A DNA stretch of 64,000 nt from Epiperipatus broadwayi (taxonomy: Eukaryota; Onychophora; Udeonychophora; Euonychophora; Peripatidae): positions 4,010,901-4,074,900 of the forward strand of contig JAQFVV010012507.1 in the NCBI GenBank assembly GCA_028023455.1. Reading direction: 5' to 3'. Positions 1 to 12,700 of this stretch are shown here, piece after piece. A program made the position numbers and the translations under genes. Under the pieces are notes generated by a model, which searched no databases, had not been told where the DNA came from, and saw only the letters and a program-made list of their open reading frames with translations. How positions within the stretch are numbered: position 1 is the first letter of the stretch; each line of letters opens with the position of its first letter.

Positions 1-1090
1 ACATCTTAGTAGTAAAGATGGTAGTGTCTTTAGCATAGATGGATAGATGCTGTCTTGAGATGAATGCAATCTTGGCAGTTACTGATGAATCTCTTCCCAA
101 CTAGATAACTTTACATTTAGCAGTGCATAGTTATATGTTTCTCTATATATGTAGTTGATCAAAGTTCTTGAGTTGTTGAATAGCTAGATATTGTCTGTTG
201 GGAATCTCATGTTGAAATCAATATAATTCCTCAGTGGCTAAAGATTGAAAATTATTTCAAAGTATCAAATAAATTTAATGCCATTTCTGGGGATTTGTAA
301 TTTAATATCCCTTAGTTTGCTGAAATTAAATCCATCCAATTTTATTTTAGCTTTTATCCATCTTTAATGAGATATTCCCATTTAGGATTTTTACTTTGAT
401 GGCTGCAGACCTTTATCTTTGAAGGATAAGTTTGATTGCTGCTTACAAAGTATATGCATTACTTAGTCAATGAGAATTTTTGATATATATATATATATAT
501 AATGTTGTCATTGTGGATCCAGGAATTTAAGTAGACAAGAGTGTTTAATGAGTATTGGTGGGATGTAAAATCACACATTGCACTATTGATATTTCAATTT
601 AAAAGGAAATAAAAAATACAATGTTAGTCAGAGAATGCAACAATGAGGACTTTTCAATAGTATTTAATGAATTATACTATAATAGTATGAAATGAAAAAC
701 ATAAAATACATCTCACTAGAGGTTAGAGCATTGAGTAACAGTGACAAAATTGATAGGGTGTTTTTGTATCTTTTTATCATATTATCTGTAACTTGTTTTT
801 AAAAATATTAAGTTGTCTTCTTGTATTATTTTATGCACAATAATAACATATAATAAAAATGTTGTACTTCTTGTGATAATATGTTGGTCTATTTCCATAA
901 GTGTAGAATGTATACTAAAGCAAGTTGTTTTCACTTAAAAGGTTTAAATACAGTTTAAACTTTTTTACACATTCAACATTTAATAATAGTTGATAAAAAT
1001 AGTTCAACATATCATCACATCTAATATACATTCACCACAAACCTCACATGATAACCATTTCTTATGCTTGCTTATAACTGTTATTAAAAC
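1..1090. other. Non-coding AT-rich DNA, no gene seen
   Basis: Presumed intron of the kinase gene. There is a short (TA)n at 484-500. No glycine-loop exon, RNA gene or recognisable element was found on either strand. Confidence 0.4.
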
Positions 1091-1091
1091 A

Positions 1092-1312
1092 GACAAAACT
1101 CTCTATACATATTGCCACACAGCACAAGCCATAGTAATCAATGATACAGTGCTCTAAGATCCAAGACTTCTCACTGAAAAAGATCACAAGCCAGAAACTA
1201 GTCTGGGAATATTGGATGAGCAGGCACTAAATGGGAATTTTATGCACAAGCCTTCTAAAATCCATTGATTAATCGGCTTGCTCTGTGTGGAAATACATGT
1301 GGAGAGTTTCAC
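1092..1312 (+). mobile_element. Small non-autonomous element with inverted ends and a decayed hammerhead
   Basis: A ~220-bp element. The left end (AAAACTCTCTATACATATTG, then CCACACAGCACAAGCC) is repeated in inverted form at the right end (reverse complement of about 1262-1312, GAAACTCTCCACATGTATTT then CCACACAGAGCAAGCC). The inverted ends are about 50 bp. The interior (1159-1217) matches, in the opposite orientation, the hammerhead-bearing element at 26400-26590, including CACAAGCCAGAAACTAGTCTGG. No coding capacity. It could be described as a MITE by its ends, or as a retrozyme-like or PLE-derived element by its ribozyme. A further hit to the terminal motif (AAAACTCTCCATATAG) lies near 5692. 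Confidence 0.6.
1159..1217 (+). ncRNA. Degenerate type I hammerhead ribozyme relic
   Basis: Keeps the outer helix I pair (ATCCAA / TTGGAT), the CAAGCCA-GAAA side of helix II, the palindromic ACTAGT helix III and the TC-TGGG cleavage-site context. The invariant CTGATGA box reads CTGAAAA, losing the essential G8, so self-cleavage is not expected. It is identified by alignment to the intact copy at 26508-26566. Confidence 0.55.
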
Positions 1313-3091
1313 CACAAACCTTCAGGTAAATATTGTTGCCCTACTTATTTCTGTGAAGTACTATTTTGGAAAATACTCTGCAACTGAATGTATAGTGGCA
1401 TTTTGTTTTAGGTATATTTGTGTAATATAAAATCTGATGTATTTTATGTTACTTTATTCAAACAATAAATGCTTTTGCTTTTCTTCTGTTCTGTTACAAA
1501 CTCACATATAGAGTCAATGTTAAGTATGCTTTTCATAAATATTATAAAGCATAAGTTTGGTAATGACCCCATGTTTATTTTGAGTTGCAAAATCGAAACA
1601 TTTGGGCTCAAGAGACCAATATTTAAATACACATATTAGCTGTTTTTATTAATGCTGAGAATGCATGGGTCTAAGTTACAATTTGTATTTGTTCAAGCAG
1701 TACATACATTTTCCAGTAGACAACTAATCTAGTTGATGATTTACTTTAATTAAAAAACTTTAACATTTGATTGTTTTGCAGTTAATCCATATAAAATAGT
1801 AGTGGCATAATATTTAATAAACTTTTACCATATTCTTTTGACAGTAATATTTTTTGTATTGTTATAGTACTTGAGCAAATACTTTAATTGTTAATAACTA
1901 CTCTTATCTAGGAGTGTTTATTGATTCTAGATTATCCTAATAATTTAGGTTGACTTTTTTGTTTTCCTTCGCTAAATTAAATTATATGATCTTTAATTTA
2001 TCTAAGTTTTTATATCCTTCGGCTTTAAGTACTATTTATATTTCTTGATATCAAAGCATATTATATTATAATATTACTGAGAAATTTCTAATTTTGGAAT
2101 AATTACTTCATCAATCTTACAAAATTACACAAAAGGAATTATTTTGGAAGATCTTTTACCACATTTATTAGAGATGTGTATGGGATTTTCAATATTCTAG
2201 ATGTTCATTTATATTGGTATAGAGTAATCTTTATGTATGTTGTAAAATATCTTGTTTAGATGTTATATTTTCTGTTGTAAAACATGATTATCTAGTAAAG
2301 ATCAATTATCTAGGACAACTTTTCTCATGAGTTATAATTAGAAGCAACTTAATATTGAATTTCAAAAATCTTACACATTTCACTTTTCAGCAAAAAACTT
2401 TTATCATTGATTACAGTTTCGACTGTACCATGCAGTCTTCATCACATCTTAATGTATTCTTTCAACTGTCTCTATCCTCCAAACAGAGGAGGAAGAAAAG
2501 AATTTAGAAGGACTATATAAAAGCAACTTAGTTATAATGATTCTAAATTATTCAATATGTTTATTACATAATAATCTTTGAATTGATCTAAAACCAGTTT
2601 TGTGACTTTTAAATATATTTACATTATTTATTATATTTATAATATATTTTTTTAAAAATTATGTAGTATATTTTAACTGTTAAATTTTAATTTTCTCACT
2701 CATTTTTTTTTATATGAAGTTATATATAGTTAAGAATTTACAGCTTAAGTATTATATATAATGCTTTGAGATTAACTTATTGCAACTATTTGAACAAAAT
2801 TGTACTACTCTCCAATGTCAACACATATCAAAATATTTTTAAAGGCAAATGATGCCTCTTTATCTTATTTTTTCTTCATATATTTGTTACAATGTCTGAA
2901 ATAAATATTTTGCAATAGATTTATGATTGATTAAATATTTATGACTTTTAGAAAAAACATTGCGGATAATCCTTTGTGTTTGATTAAGGTAGAGAGGTAT
3001 CTCTTTTGCTTTTAAAATTTACATTGCCTTAGGACTTTAGAAAGTAATTTAATTATATTTAATCTTATTGCATTGACTTAGACTCTAAACA

Positions 3092-3096
<5 letters not shown>

Positions 3097-3138
<42 letters not shown>
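3097..3138. repeat. (TA)n microsatellite
   Basis: About 21 TA units, about 85 bases upstream of exon a. Confidence 0.9.
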
Positions 3139-3140
<2 letters not shown>

Positions 3141-3224
3141 AACCCCATGAGTTATTATAGACAAATAATAATTCAATTTATTTCAGCTTAAATCTATATC
3201 AAACCATATTATTATATTTTATAG

Positions 3225-3344
3225 ATTTTGTTAACTCTCCAAGAAAAAAGAATTATGATAATTTTCTAAATGAAATAGAAATTCACTTTAACATATCTCC
3301 TCATCCTAATGTCATAACATGCTATGGAAAAATAAATATAAATG
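3225..3344 (+). CDS. Receptor-type tyrosine kinase exon a: alpha-C helix to beta-4
   Basis: Internal coding exon of a protein-tyrosine kinase. It begins after an acceptor ending TTTATAG and ends before donor GTAACT. Two bases complete a codon, then 39 codons, then one base (phase 1 in, phase 1 out). The product contains FLNEIEIHF followed by SPHPNVITCYGKIN. This matches the alpha-C helix (the E of NE is the likely salt-bridge glutamate) and the HxNVIxxxG turn into beta-4 of receptor tyrosine kinases. The trailing G joins GA at 14448 to give GGA, so exon b continues without a break. An acceptor at 3186 would also stay open but adds a non-conserved stretch, so 3225 is preferred. The glycine-rich loop and VAVK lysine should be in an earlier exon, which I could not find in 1-3224. 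Confidence 0.78.
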
Positions 3345-4769
3345 GTAACTTTTGTTATAATTCTTATTAATTATTTATTAATTGTAAATACATAAAACAA
3401 TATGTTGAATAAAACCCAAAAATATAGAACATTATGAAGAAAAAATTATACACATACACATATATATATATATATACTTCTTTACCCTGCTTAGCGATAG
3501 CAATTGGTCCTCCAAAATTCATCATTAAGCAAGAATATTGTATACAGAATATGCATCTATAATGGGGTTTTATGGGAAAAAATTGGTCAGTTCCAGTCGC
3601 TGTAAAATATCCACATTGGTTTCCAAGCTCAAAGATTTTCTTGACTTTTTTCATGGCAATGATGACTAAATACGGTATCTAAAAAGAAAAGTTTTACATC
3701 ACTAGGAAAAAAATGCATATTTTCACTGTTTAAAAAGTACAGTAAAGCAAAAAGAAAGAGAAAGTGAAACTAAATTTGAATTTAAGAGTTTTTATATTCT
3801 TCTGCATAAGTTTTTCATTGTAATCAAAAAAAAAATCCATGCTGAAGTGCATTTTTTAAAAATATGTATTACAGTACATATTACTGTACATTTATTACTT
3901 ATGTGAAATTATTCAAATTAAAAAACAATGTTTAATTATAAATTATTTAATTGAACATAAAAACTTATTACTGTAATCCAGAGTAACAAAAGGTTTAATG
4001 CGTATTGTAAATCAGTCAACTTTAGGGGAAAAATCAACTTATTTTAAAAGGAAAAAATCTAACTTTTCTAATTTTTTAAAACTTACACTAAGTTTATTTT
4101 TCTTACTGTATATTTTTAGTAATGTAATAGTGTCCCCCCATTCATGTAGAAAGATTATTTATTAACACTTATTTTAAATGCAATCTTTTTTTTTTAAAAA
4201 AAAGTTTTTCTTTTGATTTGAAACCACTTGGGTGTATAATTAAAGAACACACATGCAATTTAATATTAATATTTAGGGTTTTCTTGAAAGTTTGTGATGA
4301 TGGTATTTTAATTGTACTGTTTTCATCATCAAATATAAATTTTGAATGTCTAGAAAATTTAAACTTTATTTAAATAATCCAAGTTCTGTACATTATATTT
4401 AAATAAAGTTTAATTTTTCTGAAGACATTCAACACTTATATGTATAAAATATTATAGATTCAGTAATTATATATATTTTAAGTTTATGTATTCTTTATTC
4501 AAAATACTGAATGCAGCACTATCATTGTGTTTTATGAATAAAATATTGTATGTGCTATACAATTACAATAATGTACTTTTGCTTTTGGGTAAAATGAATT
4601 TAAAATATCTATTTTCTGATGTCATCAGTGATGCAAAATTCAAGATGGTTTCCAAAATTTTTCCACCATCATTATAGTGAATAATCAATTGTAAATCGAA
4701 GTAGTGGGTACAAATTGATGATGATCGCTATTGTGAAATATTGTTAAGTAGCCAATCACAAAGTAAGGT

Positions 4770-4807
<38 letters not shown>

Positions 4808-6030
4808 ATCATATATATATATATATATATATATATTAGCAACTACAACATTTATAAAAAATTAAAATAATCAATATTTAATGATAAACAAGTATAAATA
4901 CATTATATAGTTTTCAAGGATTGTTTTACTGATAGATAGTTCAATAGCTCCTTGTATATTTTTTTCATTTACATCAAATGTTATGATGGAAATGAACAAA
5001 TTATGGGACTAATATCATTTCTAAATGATGTACCGAGATAAATTTTAAATTTTGGCACAAATGATCAAAGGCTTTGCATGCTATTCACATTCTGCATTTA
5101 AATTGTCTTTACTCCATTATTCCTTTGTGTATATATATTTTTGTTTTAATTATTTAATGGATTTGTTTCTGTTTTGGGCATTACAATGTGGCTGTAATGT
5201 CTCTATTTTTGTCATTTTACAGTACTGCACAGTTTGATTTTATTAGTCACTATTTAAAAATTATAAGTTGAAAAATATCTGAAATTTTCAGTATAAGATA
5301 TACTTTTAAAAAATACCATATCCAATTTGCATAAAAAATAATTGCCCTATTTGATCTCAATAGAAATGACAATATGTAATTAGTGTATTGTTTTGCTTCA
5401 GGTAAAATTTTCATTTTTTTTATCTTTTAAATACAAATTGTAATTTTCAGTAACTTATTTACATATTAATGATTATTAGTGCAATATTTTATAAAATATT
5501 TATTTAAAATGAAAAACATGTGTCTAAAATTAAATATTATGTGGGAAAATAGTTGTAAGAAGACAAATAAAAAAAGTTCATTACAACAAAGTGGAAACAG
5601 TTTCTTCTGAGTAAATAACTATGTATTTGTTAATTTCAGCTAGAAAATTCTTTTTGAAATTTGATTCATAATAATTGCATTTAAAACAGGCAAAACTCTC
5701 CATATAGAAAATGGAAAACTTCACATACTAAAATATTTTTATCTAAACATCTATTAAATATTGTAATACTTGCACTGCCAGTAAAGGTTTTTTTTAAAGA
5801 AAAGTAAGAAAAGTAAAAAAAAAGTTATATTATACTTTGATTTTTTGTATCTATATATGTAAAATGAAGTACATGATATGTACATTTCACCAAGAACAGT
5901 GAATAATTAATTTTGATTTTATTAGCACTGATAGTTTTGCTTTTTTTGGGAAAGTTTATCTGAATTGGTTACTGTTCTAACAGGAGTTTGAATGAAATAT
6001 ATACAAAGAGAAACTTTCCATAGTTTAATA

Positions 6031-6071
<41 letters not shown>

Positions 6072-6110
6072 TATATAACTATATATATATATATATATAA
6101 AACTAAAGAA
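3345..6110. other. Intron 1, first part: no gene
   Basis: AT-rich intron. It contains the foldback at 4285-4440, (TA)n tracts at 3463-3476, 4775-4838 and 6036-6100, and a terminal-motif hit near 5692 shared with the 1092-1312 element. An open frame on the - strand at 3367-3654 is not convincing as a gene. Confidence 0.4.
4285..4440. repeat. Foldback of the SINE-tail repeat
   Basis: The left part (GTTTGTGATGATGGTATTTT) matches about 17080-17100 at the tail of the - strand SINE. The centre is an inverted repeat: TTGAATGTCTAGAAAATTTA and onward pairs with the sequence ending CTGAAGACATTCAACAC. CTGAAGACATTCAA also matches the tail of the + strand SINE at about 17770. So two tail fragments of one dispersed repeat sit head to head here. 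Confidence 0.55.
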
Positions 6111-6116
6111 GTGACA

Positions 6117-7039
6117 TAAATGAGACTGGGAAAATCAACATTGAGAAAGGTGTAAGACAAGGTGACTCCATATCTCCAAAACTTTTTACAGCAGTGCTGC
6201 AAGAAGTATTTTGTGGATTAAAATGGGAAACTAAAGAAGTGAAAGTAAATGGAGATTATTTAAGTCATTTAGATTTCGCAGATGATGTAGTTGTTTTTGC
6301 AAATAATGCTTCAGAGCTGCAGGATATGTTGCAGGAATTATCAGATGAAAGTAGGAAAGTAGGACTAAAGATAAATGTTAAAAAGACTAAAGTAATGTTT
6401 AATTGATTTGCTCAAAATATGAAAATAAAGATTGATTATGATGAATTAGAAGAAGTTAACAGTTACAAATACCTTGGTCAGATTATTAATACAGATGGAA
6501 ACATAATGGAGGAAATTAATCATAGAATTAAACTTGGTTGGAGTGCTTTTGGTAGAAATAACTTGATACTAAAAGGAAATATGCCTATGTGTTTGAAAAG
6601 GAAGGTTTTTAACAAATGTGTTTTACCAGTTCTTACTTATGGATCTGAGACTTGGACACTTAATAGAAGAGCAATACAGAGACTTCAGACCACTCAAAGA
6701 AATATGGAGAGATGTATGTTAGGAGTAACAAGAAGAGATCAAAAACGCAATGTATAGGTAAGAGAACAAACAGGAGTTACTGACCTCATTGAAAAAATTA
6801 AAAGATTGAAGTGGAGCTGGGCTGGACATATTGCTAGAAGAGATGATAATAGATGGACAATTGAAATTTTAAACTGGATTCTAAGAGATTGTAAAATACC
6901 CAGAAAGAGACCACATGTGAGATGGATGGATGAAATAAGAAAGTGTGTAGGGGTGATGTGGAGAAGAGAAGCTAAATATGGGAGAAGATGGATTAAATTT
7001 GGAGATACCTTCATCCTGCAGTGGATTGATAATGGTTGA
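6117..7039 (+). pseudogene. Dead RTE-like LINE, reverse transcriptase C-terminal half
   Basis: One reading frame carries a non-LTR retrotransposon RT with two in-frame stops. Order: GVRQGDSISPKLF (RT motif B region); YLSHLDFADDVVVFA (catalytic FADD, motif C); GLKINVKKTKVMFN; YKYLGQII; VLTYGSETWTL; then LKWSWAGHIARRDDNRW and a terminal FILQWID-N-G. This C-terminal series is that of RTE/BovB-type elements. The stop at 6404 (TGA between MFN and FAQN) is what CpG decay of a CGA Arg codon would give. The stop at 6755 (TAG) sits where Trp is usual. The endonuclease half is missing (5' truncation). The 3' end runs into TGATAATGATATAT simple sequence, as RTE tails often do. Non-functional. Confidence 0.85.
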
Positions 7040-7090
7040 TAATGATATATATATATATATGTGTGTGTGTCATGTTTATCCATTATTAAT

Positions 7091-7135
<45 letters not shown>

Positions 7136-7185
7136 AATGATATATATATATATATGTGTGTGTGTCATGTTTATCCATTATTAAT
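7040..7185. repeat. Duplicated (TA)n-(TG)n microsatellite block
   Basis: The unit TGATATATATATATATGTGT... plus CATGTTTATCCATTATTAATC occurs at 7043-7091 and again at 7139-7183, separated by the complementary (CA)n-(TA)n. The whole block is a partial palindrome at the LINE 3' end. Confidence 0.75.
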
Positions 7186-7473
7186 CCATTGACAATGAAG
7201 GTCTGTATAAGTTTAATTCCTTTGCTCTAAAACATAATTTCTTTTTTCCACACTACATCAGAAATATTCCTTATTTTATCCATCATTCTATATATGGGAT
7301 CTTTCGCCTCATTAACAATTTCTTGGAATTCAATTTAAAATTCTAATATTTCATATATTTTTAACTCTTGTAGCAATATAGCTACCCATCTCCACTTCAG
7401 TGCTTTAATTTATTCAATGATAATATATATATATACATCGCTAATTCTAATATTTTCAAGGGTAAAAGTAGTC

Positions 7474-7474
7474 A

Positions 7475-7535
<61 letters not shown>

Positions 7536-7631
7536 TTCGGACAGTGAAATAGCTAAATGCTGATGTTTTAGTTCAATATCAAGTACTAAAACGTCAGCAT
7601 TTAGCTATTTCACTACACGGAATATCCTGCA

Positions 7632-7722
<91 letters not shown>
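7474..7722. repeat. Large foldback: (ATT)n - 30-bp inverted repeat - (AAT)n
   Basis: (ATT)n at 7474-7536 and (AAT)n at about 7632-7722 are complementary. Between them, 7543-7572 (AGTGAAATAGCTAAATGCTG and on) pairs almost perfectly with 7585-7614, leaving a 12-nt centre. The structure could fold over about 250 nt as one hairpin. Confidence 0.9.
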
Positions 7723-7732
7723 TGACATATAT

Positions 7733-7832
7733 ATATAATTGAAATAATAAATTTAATGGTTTACAAACTATTATAAACAAATCTTTAAATCTGCAGAAGT
7801 ACTTTCAGTTAATTTCTTAAACCTGCCTCAAC
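7733..7832 (+). repeat. Dispersed repeat R1, copy 1
   Basis: Shares AATTTAATGGTTTACAAACT, then CAGAAGTACTTTCA and TTAATTTCTTAAACCTGCCTC, with the palindromic copies at 23352-23585 and with 63133-63200. It has no coding potential and abuts (TA)n. Confidence 0.75.
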
Positions 7833-8669
7833 TGAATAGAGTAACATACCTGCCTTCCATTACTCCAATTTCTTCTAAAATTCAAAACTTTTTTTAAGTT
7901 GTTAAGCATTTTTTCTACTTTTTATACATGGAAAAATTGTAATTTGTAGAGTGAATATTTGTAGTGAAATTTGAGATATAAAACGTCACTGATAACATGA
8001 ACTTATAAAATTGCCTTAAAACAATTCATTTACATTATATAATTAAAAAGAAAAACATTTCAGAATATACTGATAAAATTAACATACACTTCCAAAATAA
8101 ATAACAAAATTAACATGAATACAAAATAAATAAAATAACTTGAATATTAATCATATAAAAAAATATAGTTAAAGAAATATCATAAATTAAACTTATTAAG
8201 ATCTTTCCTTTCCTAAAGTTTTAAAATAAATTATCAAAATGTGGAATTTATAAATTGAGTTCCAGGAAATCCCAAGAAATGGTTATACCTTTATTTGTTG
8301 AGATTATGCACATTTAGTTCAAAGTAGTACCTTATATTCTGTTGCTTCTTCATTAACTAGCAATGAATAAAAAGCTTCTTTATTTCTTTTAGTTGTGATT
8401 TACATTGAAAAGTATTTTTTCCAAGACAGCAATATCTATATTGTGATACAATATTTTATATAAATGTTTATATGGGAATCTTGAATGTATGGAATAATTC
8501 ATTTTTAATCAATTTAATTGAAAGCACTTAACATAGAACAATAAGCCTGAGACTAAGAGTCAATGCATCAGTTTGTCAGTTTACTTTAACTCTTGGCCTG
8601 TGATTGTTGTCCAATGTTAAGTACTTTCTAATTAAGATGATTTAAAATGGATTACTCCACATATTCAAG

Positions 8670-8674
<5 letters not shown>

Positions 8675-8744
<70 letters not shown>

Positions 8745-8817
8745 TTTTAAGGATTGCTATTATTGAGATATAAATCTTTAAACAGAGGGCGTTACTGGAT
8801 ATTTGTAATTGTATAAT

Positions 8818-8912
<95 letters not shown>
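8675..8912. repeat. Two long (TA)n tracts
   Basis: Tracts at about 8675-8742 and 8822-8912, separated by about 80 bp of unique sequence. Confidence 0.95.
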
Positions 8913-8915
<3 letters not shown>

Positions 8916-8932
8916 AACTAACTATTATATAC

Positions 8933-8998
8933 AGCATTTAAATCTGCAGAAGTACTTTTGATTAATTTTTTAACCCTCTTCAATTGCTGTTAAATTCA
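8933..8998 (+). repeat. Dispersed repeat R1, partial copy 2
   Basis: Contains AAATCTGCAGAAGTACTTTT then TTAATTTTTTAACCC, a diverged internal part of R1, immediately after a (TA)n tract. Confidence 0.6.
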
Positions 8999-10899
8999 AA
9001 AAACATAATGAAAGCAATATATTATGGAATATTGAGTTCAAACCTTATATCCCCAACCCCAAGAACTCCAAAAGGCGAAGATAAACAACTTTTTTTTTCT
9101 TCAAGTGATAGTATGATTGATTAGGTATATCAATAGAGGAACTAAGATTTAAAATGAAGAAGGTAAATGAACAATGAGTGAGGAATATGGTTATGAGAAT
9201 ATTACATATGGAATAAGAAATGAAAAATAGCTAAAACATTAACTAGTGAAGATGGCAACATATATTTTTTGAATATTTTAACAGTCTACTGAAAAATGAA
9301 ATTTGAATAAGGAAATAAGAAACTATTGTTTTAGTTTTAAATTTCTAATATATCCATAATTATGACTTAGTTCAGTGGTTTTATGCATCTGAACATATTT
9401 ATATTTAAGAATTAAAGTTTTAAGTATATATAAATAGTTGGCTGTAGATACAGACTCCATGCATTTTTTTTCTAAGTCTACTTAGTAATTTTTCCATTTC
9501 ATTTATATCTAATAAATTATAATTTTATTCTTTCTTGATAGTATTTTGTAGTTCTTTTCATTACTAATTTTGTCTATGATGGTTATTCCTAATAATACTC
9601 ATAATTTTTAGCATTTTATATTATTAAATTTGCTTTCACCAGTCATCCATTTATTTAATATATATATATATTTTCTGTCTTTCCTATTACTAATCACACA
9701 TATTTTATATAAGTGTTTATATGCATGCATGTGTATGTGTGAACACAAACTTACACATTGACACATATATATCAAGAGATTTTAATTTCATATTTTTTTT
9801 GTATAAAGATTTTTTAAATTTATTATTTAAATCCAAATTTTTTTAAAGTGTTAATAAGAAAGATGGTCAATTTTATATATCAAGATAAATCTAGTGTTAA
9901 AAAAATAAATAACGTAAATTCTAAAGAACAAGATAATCTCAGTGTTAAAAAAAGGAAAATAGGGGAATGAAATCAAGAAGCACCCAAGCTGATTTCCAGA
10001 AACTAAAGAAGACTCTAACCTTACTATTGCTTCACGTCTCCCATGAATGGATTCCAATAAAATACAGAGAATAAAATGCAAGAAATGTATCAAGAGAAGA
10101 AAAATAGCTATTTATCTATAGACATGATTACAAACAGAGCAGTAAAAATAACCCATTGCAATACTAAAGAAAAGTGTCTTTAAAGAAATGTCGACTGGAC
10201 ACTGATCATTGTTGCTAATACCCATAGTATCATCATCATTGTAGTAAAATAAGTAAAAAATGATTAGTCTAAGCATAAAAGAAATTGTTTTAGTTAAACT
10301 GCTATAATCTCTATCTATATCAGTAAAACAATAGGTGTGGTTGAATTCAAATTTCTAATCATTAATAAACCTTATTTTGAATAAAATTTATTAAACTAAC
10401 TGAAATAGTTTCTACATCAGAAAAAGAAGAAAAAAGCCTTGTAATATTAAATTTTTTTTTAATAACTCTGAACATTTTTTTTGTTATAATTAATGCCCAT
10501 TTCTCTCTCTCCAAAGCATCAAAATAAACATGTTATTAAAAGATTATGTGTGTGGGTGTTGGGGGGGGGGTGTTCACTAATGATAAATATTGACTGTATC
10601 AAGATTATTTGTTATTTTATTATAATCATTATATGTAATCATTTATGTATGTATGTATTTTTTAAGTGTTGTTTTTTTTTTTGTTTATTAATTTTGGGTA
10701 TTATAAACAAAATGTTGTTTTTTTTTTTAAAAAAAAAAAATGTTATTCTTATTATAGTTAAAGGTCGAATACAAAATTGATTAATAGTGGGAAATAACTC
10801 ACACACAATGATACATATGCCTGCATGGATATTTGTTGTGTATGAATGTGCAAATCCTGAAAGAGAATGAGGGTAGAAATTTATTATAGTAAGAAATAA

Positions 10900-10972
10900 C
10901 TTTTTTTTTTTTTTAAGTGTCATAGCATCGGCCGGGACGCGAACCCGCAATCGGGGCAACTGCCTGCAAATG
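10900..10972 (-). mobile_element. Truncated tRNA-derived SINE
   Basis: Read on the - strand, GGTTCGCGTCCCGG (complement of about 10932-10945) is a good RNA polymerase III B box inside CCCCGATTGCGGGTTCGCG. It is followed about 15 nt later by an A-rich run (T-run at 10901-10914 on +). No A box at the expected distance upstream, so this is a 5'-truncated SINE and not a tRNA gene. Its G+C content is far above its surroundings. Confidence 0.65.
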
Positions 10973-11835
10973 CAAATGGGGGAAACAAATGATTGAGAAT
11001 TATAATTAGAAACAGACCTTTCTTTAGTTATTCCTAACTTTGTAATTTAAATAAATTTTTCTACCGACTTCTCGATTATTTTTAAAATTTGATACATAAA
11101 ATTTATATGTTATATACTATGTGCGTATGTGTGTGCTTCAAGTATTTATTTATGAAATCAAAATTTTCCATGGCCTGAAATATTTATTCCACTACTAAAA
11201 GTGCCAACATCAATATCTCATATTACATGCTACTATCGATTGAATTTAAATTCATTTGAGGGGAAGGCGAATATTATATTTGTTGTTATCATTAAATGTA
11301 TCCTATGATTTTTTTATGTACATTTTTCAATGTTTATTAATAACTACGATATAAAATTCGATTCTTCGGTTAAAAAAGTTTATAGATTTTTTAATATTGC
11401 TTACTTTTCTTGTGAAAAGTAGCTTAGTCATAATCATAACTAGTGGTTTTCCAATTATAAAACATAGTTTAAAGATCTGATAGTGTAATAAATAATTAGA
11501 GATAAAAAAGCTATATAATATGATTTAAAAGATGCCATACATATTAGCCTATTGTCATCAGAGTATCCATTATATTATTGAAGGTTGTTATATTATATAT
11601 TGGTATATACCAGAGCCTTCTTCATCCATTTTAAATTAATAACAGACATGATTTATGTTAGTTGTGATGTTAGTTTATGAAGCTGTGGATAGTATAGTCA
11701 TCACCATCATCATTATATTAATTATTAAATTAGGGATACATAGGCTAAATGGCCATACAAATAATGTTTATCCCTTCGTTTGTTTGTTTATTGTTCATAA
11801 GCCGATCTAGGATACAATTCCCCAGAAGTAAATCA

Positions 11836-11990
11836 TATAGACATATGATGTTGAGTGATTAAATATGATCTATAGAGACTTATGATGTTGAGTGATTAAA
11901 TATGATCTATAAAGACATATGATGTTAAGTGATTAAATATGATCTATAAATACATATGATGTTGAGTGATTAAATGTGATCTATCATATA
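11836..11990. repeat. 37-bp minisatellite, about 4 copies
   Basis: TATGATGTTGAGTGATTAAA starts at 11844, 11881, 11918 and 11955, an exact 37-bp period, with about one mismatch per copy. Confidence 0.95.
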
Positions 11991-12339
11991 TACATCTATC
12001 CATTTGACTCAGGTCATTTTATTACAAGAATTTATTTGTTTTCTCTCCAACTCACTAGATCACATTTACCAGTGGGGACCTAGCCTACACATTAATCCAG
12101 GATAAGAATATAGCTAGTCAATTGTGGGCCAAGGATGGTAATGTCCCGGTGATCATCTCTATATAATTGCCATTCAATTTGATCTCAAACACTGAGGAAG
12201 TAAAAAGTATGCATTTTGTGCAACATTAATTTTAAATTATTCTGGTATTAAAATTTGTATAAGATTTGTCTGAGAGTTTGTATAAGAATTTGTCAACAGG
12301 ACCCTGGGCTAAGTATAATGATTTACCATCACCACAGGT

Positions 12340-12700
12340 GCAATCTGTATATTGTTATAAATGTTAAAACTACATACCATTATAAATGGAAAACTAGCAT
12401 ACTGTTATAAATGCCATACCAACTCAAGCTAGTTAAATACCATTATAAATGATGTACTACTCAGGTTCAAACTATTTACTATTATAAATGGCACATCAAC
12501 TAAGGCCTAGAAAAATATTACCTACCTGAGATTGTATGTGGACATGATAAGAGGATAGTCCAAAAATGAAATCTATACGAATTATTATAAATGCCACACC
12601 AATACAGGCTTGATACAAAACATTATAAATGGCATGCCAACTAGGGCCTGAGATGCACTATCAACTGGAGATTGAAAGCATAAGACATAATAGAAATGTT
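12340..12700. repeat. Degenerate minisatellite with ATTATAAATG core
   Basis: About eight imperfect copies of CAT-A-C-ATTATAAATGGCA with ACCAACTCAGGC-like spacers, period about 45-60 bp. Copies are diverged, so the array is old. Confidence 0.7.

Noticed and set aside
2130-2180. FGRSFTTFI-like translation considered as the glycine-loop exon
   Set aside because: No GxGxxG pattern, no VAVK lysine downstream, no convincing splice sites in phase 1.
3367-3654. 95-codon - strand frame after exon a
   Set aside because: No recognisable domain, ends in (TA)n-derived Tyr/Ile repeats, opposite strand to the kinase gene.
11836-12700. Regularly spaced repeats resembling a CRISPR array
   Set aside because: The whole 37-bp unit is repeated with no unique spacers, and the genome is eukaryotic. 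These are minisatellites.
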